From Strigamia acuminata (Eukaryota; Arthropoda; Chilopoda; Geophilomorpha; Linotaeniidae): a stretch of 60,000 nt of DNA. The stretch spans positions 6,455,575 through 6,515,574 of the forward strand of contig OX442324.1 in NCBI GenBank assembly GCA_949358305.1, read 5' to 3'. Both the position numbers and the translations under genes were made by a program. Shown in pieces: positions 38,679-50,935 of the stretch (position 1 is the stretch's first letter; each line of letters opens with the position of its first letter). The notes beneath the pieces are model-generated. The model searched no databases, was not told the origin of the DNA, and was given only the letters and a program-made list of their open reading frames with translations.

Positions 38679-39096
38679 TAGCTCCACATTTATTTACTTA
38701 AGGTGCTTTCAACGTACGAGAACAAGCCATCCAGCAACATTTCGTTCGGGCAACCTCAATGCTGAAGCCAAGCTGTCCGACAGATATTTATTCCACATTA
38801 CAAAATTGAAGTCGAAAGCATGTCGTGACTAACACTTTTTTCCATATATTTTAATTCCTGCAATTTGTAAAAAGCACATTAATAATAATAACTCTTTCTG
38901 CTTATAAATCCCCTTACTTTTATTTATGAGCTATGTAGTTCTTTTCAGTGCTTCACTCCATAATTTTGTGTCAGTGGATTATGTAATTGTCGGGTAGCGA
39001 CCTCTTACGAGTAATTTATTACAGAGCGCCATTTTATTTAAATTTTAATTTTTGTAGTTCCTTAAAAATGCCATGAAATGAGATGAGACCCGACCC
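38679..39096. promoter_or_regulatory. Divergent promoter, methyltransferase / IRAK1BP1-like
   Basis: A 418-bp head-to-head spacer without supported coding exons. A short open stretch at 38704-38745 on the minus strand (MLLDGLFSYVES) cannot be spliced in frame to the methyltransferase exon. Confidence 0.35.
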
Positions 39097-39937
39097 ATGT
39101 TTGGTAACACGTCGCCTATTGCTCAGCCGGATTGTAATTTATTGTTAATTAAAGATAACCGAGTGGAACGAATTCGACAAGAAGGCGGCAATGACAATGT
39201 AGTTGAAGTTTCCGCATCAGCTGAAATTCGACTTCCTCCAGACAGAGCTGTCGCATCGTTTCAAGCATTCAGCACCAAAGAAAACGCTAAAGATGCAAAG
39301 AATAGTGTTGATCGGCGAATTAGTTACATTTTGCAAACACTCAAATCGCACGCAATTAAGGTTTGCTAAATAATTCAAACTCGGGACTATCAAAAATTCA
39401 AACATTTTATTTTAGGATTTTGAAACGATGAGCCACTTGAAACGAACTGAAATGAATTTTACCATGACTACTCAGGTGACGGTGAAGTTTACGGATTTTG
39501 AATTGTGTTTACAAATTGTCAACCTGTTGGCGGAAAAACTGGACAAAACTGTTACTATCAAGGAACCGGTGTTTTACCATAGTGCAAAATCGTTGCAAAA
39601 CGCTAGGTAATAAAGTAATAGCGCAAATGACACGTATTTCAATGATTTTCAATGTTTTTATAGGAAAGAAGTGTGTATAAAAGCGGCCAAAATTGCTCGT
39701 GATAAAGCGCAAGAACTTTCCCGTGTTTTTTCCGCCACTTTAGGAAAATTGGTTTCTCTGCGTGAAGATAAATCACTTTCTAGTCGTCTGGAACAAGATA
39801 AAGCTTCGTCAAGTTTGGCTCAGAATTCAAACTCATCGTTAAACATGGATATGATTGTTTGCCAAAGCCAAATTACGGCTAAATTTGAACTGTCTGTGCC
39901 GCTTAAGAAAACGCTAACAATGCAGCAATGCTACTGA
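39097..39937 (+). CDS. IRAK1BP1: IRAK1BP1-like SIMPL-domain protein
   Basis: Homologue of interleukin-1 receptor-associated kinase 1 binding protein 1 (SIMPL; DUF541 fold), about 242 residues. Three exons: 39097-39360, 39416-39606 and 39664-39937. Matching blocks are VVEVSASAEIRLPPDRA, VDRRISYILQTLKSHAIK, TMTTQVTVKFTDFE, NLLAEKLDKTV, FYHSAKSLQNAR and ARDKAQELSRVFSATLGKLVSL, ending in an FELSVPLKK strand. In mammals the protein assists NF-kappaB signalling; in invertebrates the role is unknown. The gene appears intact, and the start is the first ATG of an open first exon. Confidence 0.88.
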
Positions 39938-40095
39938 ATTTATAAAAATGGAAAACAAATGAAGTAAATATTTGAATAAATGATCGAATGTTTAGAATAT
40001 TATTTTGCTTTTCTTTAACCGTATTTTTTGTTCAGATAATGTTTAAGCTAATCAAATAGAATTTATACAGAGTATTTAAAATCTGCGAGTCACAT

Positions 40096-40170
40096 GCCTC
40101 CGTGACGCAATCGGCTGTTGATGTTCGGCTATTAACCGAAAGGCTGGTGGTTCGAGTCCACCTGCGGGCG
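40096..40170 (+). pseudogene. Degenerate tRNA-Asn
   Basis: Clearly related to the two tRNA-Asn genes at 42198 and 42475 but dam­aged: the D-arm is rearranged (CAATCGGCTGTTGATG instead of CAATGGTTAGCGCG), the anticodon loop reads CTATTAA (ATT) instead of CTGTTAA, and the acceptor stem has a C-C mismatch (GCCTCCG against TGCGGGC). The T-arm GGTGGTTCGAGTCCACC is intact. Probably non-functional. Confidence 0.8.
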
Positions 40171-40870
40171 TTAATTTTTGTTACAAATATGGTAGGTTTG
40201 TGATATTTTGAACTTGTTTGGATGCAAATTAGCTAATTAGTCAGTTCTTTAATATTTGTTGATTTTACAAACTATGTTTTGACACCCAGATAATTTATTT
40301 TGCTGCTTTTATAAAATTTGAAATTAATTAGTTAAAATATAAAAAATTCTACTAAATGTTAGGTTGCTCATGTTATGATTTCTAAAACGAAATGTAGTTA
40401 TTTCCCAAAATGTGGTTGCTCAATCTTTTACTTCATCACCTGCCTAGCGAATACCAGGAACGGAAGATTTACTAGTTTGATGCAAACGTCCATTACTGTG
40501 AAAAATGTTGTTCATTTGCGTCGGTTGCAAACTGTTTTATTGGAGGAACTGCGTTCATGAGAACAGAGAATTTGAAAACCAAACTTTGATGAATCCGGTT
40601 GAGTATTTAACAAAATTAAAAATAAAATTGGATATTGAGGTTTCATAGAGATGCTTGATGGAACAGTAAATAAAACCCGAATCGCAAGCGTTAAATTAGC
40701 CCGCCAAGCTTTTGTATTCTTGTTAGAAAATAAATTGTGAAGAATTACTTAAAAAATTATAAAAGTATAAAAAAAAGTAATAAATATAAAAATATATATT
40801 TAAAACAATAAGTTAGAAAAAATGAAAGCTTCGGTTTGCTTTAGAAATATCATTTCATTAAAAAAAAAGA

Positions 40871-41712
40871 CTACAAACAGTAATAAGAAAATGGTTTGAC
40901 GTTAAAGAAGCAGTTTGTAAACGAAGTACAAGTAGATGATTTTATCGTTTTAAAAGTTGAATCAATGTTGAACTCATTGGTATTGTTTAGGCATGTTTGG
41001 AAGGAAATTTTGGGATTTGCTGTCTGGACGCAAAGTTTGTAAAATTCATAATCCAATCCATGCAATGGACAATGTATGGACAATTGGACCAACCAATTAA
41101 ATGCAAATTTGACATTGCCATCGTGTGTTGCTTTGCAGATGTTGTCGAAGATGTCGTCGTGTAGAACGAATTTGCCAACTTTTTGAAAAGAAAAAGCATA
41201 CGGTAATTTGAAAAATAACATGATGACTTTTTCGACATAATCTGCAAGATTGTTGAACAGTGTTTGAATCGAATTGACGACTTGTTCAGAGTCAAGGCGA
41301 GCCAATTTAGAAATCTGTCAATAAACTTAGATTTCTCCAGAATATGAACTGAAGTACCTAGCCAATGAGAATCGATTTTTTGATCTCGTTCATTTGATTT
41401 GCATTTGAAAAAAAAAAAGCTAAAATCTGTCGAGTTTCGCCCACTTGGTCAAGCCGTTCTTCACAGTCAAGCAAATCGTGACAGATGTAGAAAGCATGGT
41501 AAAAACAGTGCAGTGGTAATTTCTTTCTTCGTCTTTGGATATTTCTTTGCAACCGTCTCCAGAAAATCCCAACAGAGATGGACTTGACTGTTCTTAAATG
41601 TTGTGCAACACATCTGGATAAAATTCCACGGGTCAAGGAATGTGTGTTTCTGGAGAAATGCTTCAGCCGAAACTGTTTTCAATTTGATAGATGTGAATTG
41701 TGAATAAAGCAT
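40871..41712 (-). pseudogene. Broken reading frame, unrecognised protein
   Basis: Three blocks of protein-like sequence lie in succession on the minus strand but in different frames. The first begins MLYSQFTSIKLKTVSAEAF (41712 on). Around 41510 the sense shifts by one frame to CHDLLDCEERLDQVGETRQIL, which stops at about 41358. A third block, KLARLDSEQVVNSIQTLFNN, runs from about 41315 to 40871. No GT-AG intron restores the frame without hitting a stop, although a 44-base GTAC...ACAG interval lies at the second break. Composition looks coding, and no family was recognised. Either a decayed or intronless copied gene, or a real gene with assembly indels in its T runs. Confidence 0.35.
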
Positions 41713-41883
41713 ATTTTTTTTTTACATTTGTTTTTATTTATTTATTTAACACTCAGGAAGAGTGTTACAAATCATAAATGCATCTAGATCGCCATACAGC
41801 ATGCAGATTAGGGGAGTTTGTTGAAGGAGGTGAGTATTGTTTTTTTTCGCCAAAGATTCTTTTGTGTTATTGACAAGCGTGGT

Positions 41884-41920
41884 ACCAAGGACGACTACTA
41901 CCACAGTAGTCGTCCTTGGT
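41884..41920. repeat. Perfect 16-bp stem hairpin
   Basis: ACCAAGGACGACTACT at 41884-41899 is followed by a 5-base loop and its exact reverse complement at 41905-41920. Flanks are GGT and GGT. Too perfect to be chance; either the core of a tiny foldback element or a structured RNA. Confidence 0.7.
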
Positions 41921-42197
41921 GGTACTATAATATAATGTGAGTATACTCTTTAAACATTGTCACTAGGTGTCTCTGCTTCGTGTTAAATAAATAATACCAC
42001 AGTGTAAGAACACTATGATCATACAATGAGCTGGAAGTGAAGGCTGTTATTTCCTTCTTTGTAATGGACTTTGAAACCCGAATTTTTTTGTTCTAATTGC
42101 AAATCATTACACAATCAATACACAATCATTTAATTAATAAACTTGAGATCAATTCTTGTGAAAATGAAGTTATTCATTTTGCTAAAAGTATTCAATC

Positions 42198-42213
42198 GCC
42201 TCCGTGGCGCAAT

Positions 42214-42253
<40 letters not shown>

Positions 42254-42270
42254 GACCCCACCCGGGGGCG
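42198..42270 (+). tRNA. tRNA-Asn (GUU)
   Basis: A 73-nt tRNA. The acceptor GCCTCCG pairs with CGGGGGC. A-box TGGCGCAATGG, anticodon loop CTGTTAA (anticodon GTT), and B-box GTTCGACCC are present. Discriminator G follows. A T-rich tail lies just downstream, as for pol III termination. Confidence 0.95.
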
Positions 42271-42474
42271 TTAATATTTTTCATTTTTCACTTCTCATTT
42301 TATTTTTATTTATTTTTATTTATTTTTATTTATTTTATATAACATGGCACCAATTTCTTGCTTCTGCTTGTTCTTTTTTCAACCCTGTCTTTTTTAAAAT
42401 TATTTTAAAATCAATTTTGAATAAACAGCAATTGAAATGCGAAACCAGACATTTTGTACCCACCTCATTACATC

Positions 42475-42547
42475 GCCTCCGTGGCGCAATGGCTAGCGCG
42501 TTCGGCTGTTAACTGAAAGGTTGGTGGTTCGAGCCCACCCGGGGGCG
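42475..42547 (+). tRNA. tRNA-Asn (GUU), second copy
   Basis: Near-identical to the gene at 42198. Differences: CAATGGCTAG in the D-arm, one G-U pair in the anticodon stem (TTCGG/CTGAA), and GAGCCCACC in the T-arm. Anticodon GTT. T runs follow. Likely functional. Confidence 0.94.
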
Positions 42548-42987
42548 TTAGTATTTGTTACTTTTTTAAATTTATCTCAAAAACGCATTCTGTGGGCGAT
42601 GTTTTGCGTTTTTGTGCTTTTTGATAAATTATGTCATCTCCTACAGTGCAGAACCAATCTTAAATGCTATAAACAGAAAGCCATTTTGTTTCTGCTTTAA
42701 CTTCGCGAAGTCTTGCCAATCGTACGTATGCAACAATCAAACTTCTAAATCATATCTAATGATATGCTCATCGGGTCAGAATTGGCCCTCGCCTTTGATA
42801 GTAAAATTCCCAATTTGTGTTCGCTGTTGGATAGTGAATTTTTTCATGATAAATCTCCTAGGTCTTCTTTACAAAATAGCTTCAGACCAGTTCGTGACTT
42901 TTGGCCCACTCTGTACAATTAGAACGATAAGATCTTGTTGAATTTTATTTCATTAGTACAACTACGTAAGTAATGCTTTTAATATTT
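42548..42987. other. Intergenic, no supported gene
   Basis: Lies between the second tRNA-Asn and the 3' end of the GH3 gene. Open frames here show no recognisable domain or splice context. Confidence 0.35.
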
Positions 42988-45621
42988 TTAACAAGAGATT
43001 CTTGGTGATTTCTTGTTTTTCTTCCAGCGAACCCCCGACTTGGACACACTTATCGTGGCAGTTAGGACATTAGAACTAGCTTTAATCATTTGATTGGGTT
43101 GTTGTCCACCGACGTACAGATCGATTTCACCTTAAAATAAAAATAAATTATTATTATTATTTTTTTTTTAAAAATTCAAAAATAACTTATAAAATACCTG
43201 GAACCATTCTGAAACCGATATTATCAAAATAAACAGCTAATTGCCGAGCTTTAATGGTGTGCGTCCATGTGTAAGATTCTCCCTTACCAATAAAAACCCG
43301 ATCGAACCCAACTAATTGTATTCCAGGCATTGGCTCTGGACTAGAACGCCACGAAATATAAGCTTGGATTACCTTCAAGTTTATTTACAAATTAGACAAT
43401 TTTAAAAAAAAAGTTTTAATTTCAACCTCTTCGCCATTTTTATCTCCAATGTTTCCTACATCGATGCTGAAAGTGACGTCATCACCCACACGAGTATGAT
43501 GATTTTTCACACGTAAATTAGAATATTGAAAATCCGTATAACTCAGTCCATAACCAAATGGAAAAACAACGGGTTTGTGATTCCAATATCGGTAAGTGAA
43601 ATTTTCCATCGAGTAATTGGTAATCTCTCCCACCTTGAACGAAATGAATTCTCTTAAAAACATGAAAATATTTTAAAATGGCAAAATTCACTTGGTCCAA
43701 AGATTTCAACCAAGTGAATGGAAGTCGGCCAGCGGGATTCGAGTGTGGACCTTGGTTGAGGAGTACGTTTCTCAGCGCAACTCCCGTTTCCTGACCAGAA
43801 AAGAAACATTCCAAAATCACATCCACTGAATCAAACAAATCGCTGTGGACGGGTCCCCCATTAAACAAAACCAAGATAATGGGAACACCACCTAAAATAA
43901 GAATTTAAACAAATAATTATTATGCGTATCAATACAAAAAATAACGACACTTGCCTCCGAACGAAATCACATCTTGTAAGAGTTGATTTTGTTGACCTGG
44001 CAGAGACAATGTTGACCTGTCGAGTAATTCATTTTCCACACGTAACCCCGTCCCCAAGCAAACGACTATAAATTGATGTCTAGCACTTTTCAACATATTT
44101 TTCACTCCTTCGTGGTCGTAATCGTTACAGAGCGAGCCGTTACGACACCCACTCATATAATGCACGTTGTGTGCCAACGAAACGAGACCCTTCAATGGCG
44201 TCTGTACGTATTTCGGTTTGGGTTTAGGCGAGACACTGCCAAATATATCTTCAAAATTATCGGCCAAGGGCCCCAATATCGAAATCTCTTCGTATATTGT
44301 TTTCTCCAATGGAAGAAACTTGTTTTTGTTTTTCAAAAGGACGAAACTTTGCGCGGCAGTTCTGGCTGAAACCTCCCGATGCTCGTCGCTTTGGATGACC
44401 GAAAGCGGGTAATGTGCATACGGGTTGAATTTCGGAGGATCGAACTCCCCGAGTCGCATTCGTGTGTAGAAAAGTGGTTTCACGGCATTCACTATATCAG
44501 ACACCTCAACCATACGCGATTTCAAAGCGATTGGGAGATAAGTAAAAACGCTTCTTGGGTTCCCCGAAGTTATTTGCAAATTAACCCCTATAAAAAAAAT
44601 TCATTGAATTAAGCGACAAAACGAAAACGTAAAACGATTGTGCGATACCAGCCAACAGAGCAGCAGCAGCAGCTTCTTCGTAAGAATTTTTCCATTTGTG
44701 AGTGTTGACTATGTTTTCCAATGCGTCTTGATCGGCGATGACAAACCCGTTGAAATTCCATTCATTTCTTAAAATGCCATTCAGGAGCCGGTTGTTGGCG
44801 CAAGCTGGAACCCCGTTGAGTTTATTGTAACTGCACATGACGCTTAAAACATCTCCTTCGACAACGCACGTTTTGAATTGAGGTAAATAAGTGAGTCGCA
44901 TGTCACGTTCAGAAACGTGCGCGTCGAAATAGTCTCTCGAAATCGGTTTGTCCTCCGGTCCATTGTGCGCAGCGAAATGTTTACAAGTCGCACTAGTGCG
45001 AAGGTACCGCGGATGATCGCCTTGAAGACCCTTTGCGAACATTTTTGAAATCTCGCCGATTAAGTAAGGATCTTCTCCGAATGTTTCCTGGTTCCTTCCC
45101 CAAAGCGGATGTCGCATCACGTTGACCACCGGACTGAAGCAATTGATTCCCATGTCGTTGCCGTACAGTCCGCGAGCATTGTAGTCGCTGTTTTTCGCGC
45201 GAACCTCCGTGGCTATCGTTTCGGCCACTTCGTGCGCAAGTTTAGGGCTGTTGTAATTGAGATTAAGGTGGTCTGGTAAGTAAATTATTATTTTTTCTTC
45301 CCAAAATATTTACTTGAATGTTGCTGCCAGTCCAATAGCGTGCGGAAATGATGTGGCGCGACCGTTCCGAACGACTCCGTGCAGACACTCGGTGTTCCAG
45401 ACCCAAGGTGAAATGCCGAGACGTTCTATCGCAGGAGCGGGGCCGCCACCGGGACCTCTGCCTCCTTGCGAAAGTTGGAGCACGATTTCTTCGAGGGTAA
45501 GTCTGCTGACTAAATCATCCACTCTTTGGTGCCATGGAAGCGAGATGTTTCGAAAAGGAAAAGCGTCGGCGAAAAAGCAACACAAAAATGGCAAAAGAAA
45601 ATATCTAAATGTTATCTTCAT
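42988..45621 (-). CDS. Secreted GH3 glycoside hydrolase, beta-xylosidase-like
   Basis: About 754 residues in seven exons: 45621-45314, 45247-44649, 44587-43955, 43891-43692, 43633-43427, 43372-43198 and 43130-42988. Intron 3 (43954-43892) uses a GC donor (GGAG|GCAAGT). A signal peptide is present (MKITFRYFLLPFLCCFFADAF). The GH3 N-terminal barrel follows: NTECLHGVVRNGRATSFPHA, GINCFSPVVNVMRHPLWGRN, ETFGEDPYLIGE, TCKHFAAHNG, VMCSYNKLNGVPAC and NGFVIADQDAL, where the first Asp is the expected nucleophile. Then come the alpha/beta sandwich (SFVLLKNKNKFLPL, ILVLFNGGPV) and a fibronectin-III-like end (FPFGYGLSYTDF, VGFDRVFIGKGES). The wording resembles plant and fungal beta-xylosidases. Introns and a signal peptide show a resident animal gene, probably digestive. 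Xylan or arabinan oligosaccharides are the likely substrate, by inference. Confidence 0.9.
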
Positions 45622-45889
45622 CTTGCTCGCCCGACTTGTAAGAGATTTAATTTCCCTGCATCACGTGATTGGTAAATACTCGATAAGTTTGTAACAAAAT
45701 CGCACGGCATCAAAGTTTAAAAATTTTCTTTCAAAATTAAAAAATAAAAATAAAACTTGATAAGTCATTTTTATTTTTATTTAAAAAAAAAAAACAGTCT
45801 AAAATTACGCAATTCTTGCACAAACAAATACTGTATGTCATTTATTTCTTTAACAGACAATTAATACATAATTAAGTCATGACATTCTG

Positions 45890-47087
45890 CTATATTTCGG
45901 CTTTTGAGTCTAAACTTTGCTTTTTTTCATTAACCTCATCTTTAATTCCTAATTCTTCCCTCTCCTTTTGAATCCAGGCCAACATTTCTTCCTTTTCTTT
46001 CAAGAAATCGCTCTGCATTCCCATAAGTTTCGCTCTGTACGCCTCGATTTTATTTTTTCGCATTTTATTGCAATACTCCCTGGTCATAACACGCAACGTT
46101 CCCTTCCTCGTCGCCCAATGGAAAAACATGGGCGCTTCTCTGTATTGTATCCCAAGGGTCTCAATTACCCATTCGAAACGTTTGTAATCTTGCATGCGCA
46201 ACTTCTTCAGTACTTTGAATCGTCTGTCTATTGCTTCTTTCAATAGTACTCTGACTACACTGTTCTGAAATTACATTTAAACTGTTGTAATCGTCTACGA
46301 TAGGTTTTCATGCACATTTCAATTACTTTCATATGACCGTTGAGTAAATATTTCTGCCACCACCGGATAGACACCGTGAGTGCAGCAACTATTCAAATGT
46401 ACAAACCGATAATTAAATATCTAAGCAAGAAGAAATATTATAGATGCAATTACCTCGCGATTCGTATGAACCTGTATCGATTACGTGTCTCTGCATTATT
46501 TTCATGTATTCATGTTTGTGTAGCTTGAAACCTTCTTTCTAGAAAAAAAAAATTATTTTTATTTTTATTATTTTATTTCTGGTTTTATTTTTTTTCTCTT
46601 TACCGAACGAGAAAATCCCAATGAAACCAATTTCCTGACGCTAGGAGATGCACTGTAATCGTAAAACACATTTATGAATTATTAAACATAATCAATATTT
46701 TTATATTATGATAAATTATCACTTTAATTCATCTACAAGTTCTTGGTATTTCAGAATAGGCCTTGTTGGGTCCAATGGCATCAATTCCTTTGTATCACCT
46801 AGTTTTTGAATAATGGTAGTTTAATTTTAATAGGTGTTTATTCATCTATATATTACAAATTTACCAGAATTAAAAATCTGCAGTTTCTTTTCAGGTCGTT
46901 CGTAGACAAACGGCAAACTCTTTTTAGCAAATTGAGTCCGACTTGCAAGTGATATACATCTTTTCGCATGCACACCTTAAAAAATAGGTAAACACACAGT
47001 AAGTATAAAAACATGGATGTTTTAATCTCTCATACTTGATTCTAAACTTATAGAAAGTCTCGAGAAGATGGGAATTAACGAAAACAT
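45890..47087 (-). CDS. MRPS15: Mitochondrial ribosomal protein S15 (uS15m)
   Basis: Small-subunit mitoribosomal protein, about 269 residues. Seven exons on the minus strand: 47087-47036, 46975-46865, 46798-46723, 46652-46604, 46538-46454, 46388-46327 and 46264-45890, with consistent phases. The basic Ser-rich start (MFSLIPIFSRLSISLESS) is a plausible mitochondrial presequence. The S15 core spans VAALTVSIRWWQKYLLNGHMK, IDRRFKVLKKLRMQDYKRFEWV and IETLGIQYREAP. The C-terminal extension is Lys/Glu-rich and probably helical. Family assignment rests on the S15 helical core and gene structure; the sequence is divergent, as is usual for this protein. Confidence 0.82.
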
Positions 47088-47382
47088 CGCCTTGCTCGAC
47101 CGAGTACCCTGGCGCCCCTCAGCGAAAACACGATCGCTATGGTAGTTTACTAAAACGCTTCACTCGAGAAGAAATATCCGTTGCCTTAGTAACCCAAACA
47201 ATGGCCGCGCGCCGGCGGTAAGAATTTCGGTTTGAAAATAAGAAGCTTAGGTAGCAAAATTAAGAGTTGAAAAGCATACCAAAATAAAGAGGAGAAAAGC
47301 AAACCAAAATTAAGAGTTGAAAAGCATACTAAAATTATTGAGTATATTTTATTAAACTTTATTAAACTAATTTTTCCACAAA
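47088..47382. promoter_or_regulatory. Divergent promoter, MRPS15 / PACRG
   Basis: A 295-bp head-to-head spacer. A CpG-rich core at about 47095-47220 includes GGCCGCGCGCCGGCGG. Two near-identical tandem stretches (AAGAGTTGAAAAGCATAC) occur at 47261-47278 and 47311-47328. Confidence 0.45.
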
Positions 47383-48354
47383 ATGTCATTGGAATCGGCA
47401 AAGAGGAAACGACTAATAATTGATCCCCGACCAGTTACCCCATTCACCTACCAAGCCAATCAGAAAAATGTTGATGTTAGTGTTTAAAATAAAAATTAAA
47501 AATCAAACGCTAATTCATTCCGTAATTTTTAGGTTGGAAAACCAAAACGAAGTAATTACCTCGCAGCAAAACCGAATACATCCATGTGGAGATTTCGAGA
47601 CAGTTACACGAAAAGTGACTTCCCAATCCAAATCGAGTTTTTACCAGGTTGTCAAAAGTTAGCATGGAAGGTGATACTGATATGAAATTAAAATTTAGAA
47701 AGAAATAAAGGTTCTAGATTAAATATTATTTTTGCTACGCAGGTGGAAATCGAGAGATTGGATTTTTTTTATTATCTTCCTTTATTTTTTGAGGGAATCA
47801 GTGAAGTTGTGTTTCCATTCGACTTTCTCGCTCGCCAGTCTGTACATGACATGTTGCAGCATGGAGGAGCTCGAGTGGTACCTGTGCTGGGACAACTGAT
47901 CATTCCTATTTCGAGTATTCACGATAACGAAAATTATAATTTAGTTCGTCAAATATTTCCAAGTTGTTTATAATTTTAGAGGCGTTACGATCTAAGCAAA
48001 CAACAGCTATGGCATCGATGTTGTTAACATTGCAAGACTTAGCAACGTGTCATCCGAGTGTAGGGCCGAATTTGGTTCCCTACTTCAGACAAATTCTGCC
48101 CACATTTTCTATGTTTAAAGATCGAAATAGTAAGTTTAGTTTGAAAATTTTTAAAAGTGAAAATTAAATATATTTTATAATTTATAATAATAGTGAACCT
48201 TGGTGATCGAATCGAATATGGGCAGCGGAAACGTCTGAATGTTGCTGATCTGATGCAAGAAACGTTAGAGATACTGGAAAAAACTGGTGGACCTCATGCT
48301 TTTATAAACATCAAATACATGGTGCCCACGTACGAATCGTCAGTTCACAACTGA
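47383..48354 (+). CDS. PACRG: Parkin co-regulated gene protein, PACRG
   Basis: Ciliary/axonemal inner-junction protein that binds doublet microtubules, about 237 residues. Five exons: 47383-47475, 47533-47670, 47743-47914, 47980-48129 and 48194-48354. Strong family blocks: [96 protein letters not shown] and [14 protein letters not shown] at the C-terminus. Length is typical and the gene is intact. Its presence means the organism retains motile or sensory cilia or flagella. Confidence 0.95.
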
Positions 48355-49502
48355 AGTGTATGATTGAGATTTGTTTATTCTTTTTTTTAATATTTTATTA
48401 AGATTGGATAAGACATTTTCGTGATTATCCATCCTTGATCCTTGGCAAAATATGCCATGTTTATACAAAAAGTAAAAAAATGTTAAAAAGAAATAAAAAT
48501 TGTAAATAAAAAAAAAAACTGATTTATCCGTTGATTTCAATAATAACATAACTTAATTTTCCAGGAAAATATTTCCTTCTACTTAATGCCGCTAGGTGGT
48601 ACTAGATGGTACTAGCTTTTGCCAAGGATATATCCTTGCTTTAGCGCCTTTGCTTTGGCAACTTCCGTTTGTTGATACAGTTGTCATGTGACGGGATTGT
48701 GATTCATAATCATTTATCCTCTCGGAAATAATTGAATCCTGTTTCATTCAAGACCAGGCTGTGAAATAGACGACACATACTCATTATTTTAAACTTAAAC
48801 TTTTGTTTAATTATTATATATATCTGAGCATTTTCTACTTCTACTTCTTCAGTGGTGAGTATTATTATGTAAATCTTCATTCAAGTTGCGTCATTTAATC
48901 ACCTGTAATTTTTGTTTTATTTTTCCCTCTCTCCCACACTTTCTGCTTTTATTGAAAAATGTTAATTACGGGGTGAATGTTTGCTATTTTTATTCCGTTT
49001 TGGTTTTTGCGTGACGATAACTCAAATTGGTAACTTGGCAACTCAAATTTTTCATGTTTTGAAATCAATACCGAAAGAACTATCGGGTTATAGGAAAAAT
49101 TTTTGTTTGCGCTTATTTTTATTTATTTTTTACTTATCAAATTTGTCCGAAAATTAATTAGTTACCACGCGATAAATTTGTTTTTTCTACATGTGCATTT
49201 CAAAACACATGTGATAAACTTCTGGTCACATCACGTGCAGTTGGAAACGCATTTCACAATTTCCAGGACTTTGTACCTTGTGTCGTGTTTGGAAAAATAT
49301 TTTTTTGATAGCTTGCCAGAACTATCTCCTTAATCCCCTGATACAACACATGTTTCCAAAGTCACCAAGAATGGAAATGATTCAACGGGATTGGCTTTCG
49401 AGAATGATTGAATTTTGATTAAAATAGTAGATAAACTTCTATCTAGTTTTCCACTGATTTATTCTGTTTTGCATTTCAGTCGACATTATTCCATCCGACA
49501 AG
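48355..49502. other. Intergenic, cathepsin L promoter and leader
   Basis: No supported coding exon. A likely non-coding first exon ends at about 48853 (TTCAGTG|GTGAGT) and would splice to the acceptor at about 49480 (GCATTTCAG), shortly before the cathepsin start. A small near-palindrome, CTAGGTGGTACTAGATGGTACTAG, lies at about 48591-48615. Confidence 0.4.
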
Positions 49503-50847
<1,345 letters not shown>

Positions 50848-50935
50848 TTGCAAGCATTTTGTATTATTTTATGTACCATTGACCAACAGATCTGTGAAAT
50901 AAATTTTTTTTCTTGTATTTCTGCACTTTAATTTT

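Noticed and set aside
22439-42547. CRISPR arrays, operons or bacterial genes
   Set aside because: Spliced genes, eukaryotic tRNAs without CCA and animal protein families throughout; no direct-repeat/spacer pattern seen.
25903-48354. LRRK and PACRG, both linked to Parkinson-related loci in humans, lie 10 kb apart
   Set aside because: They are separated by five unrelated genes and tRNAs, and PACRG's human link is to parkin, not LRRK2. Nothing in the sequence suggests more than coincidence.
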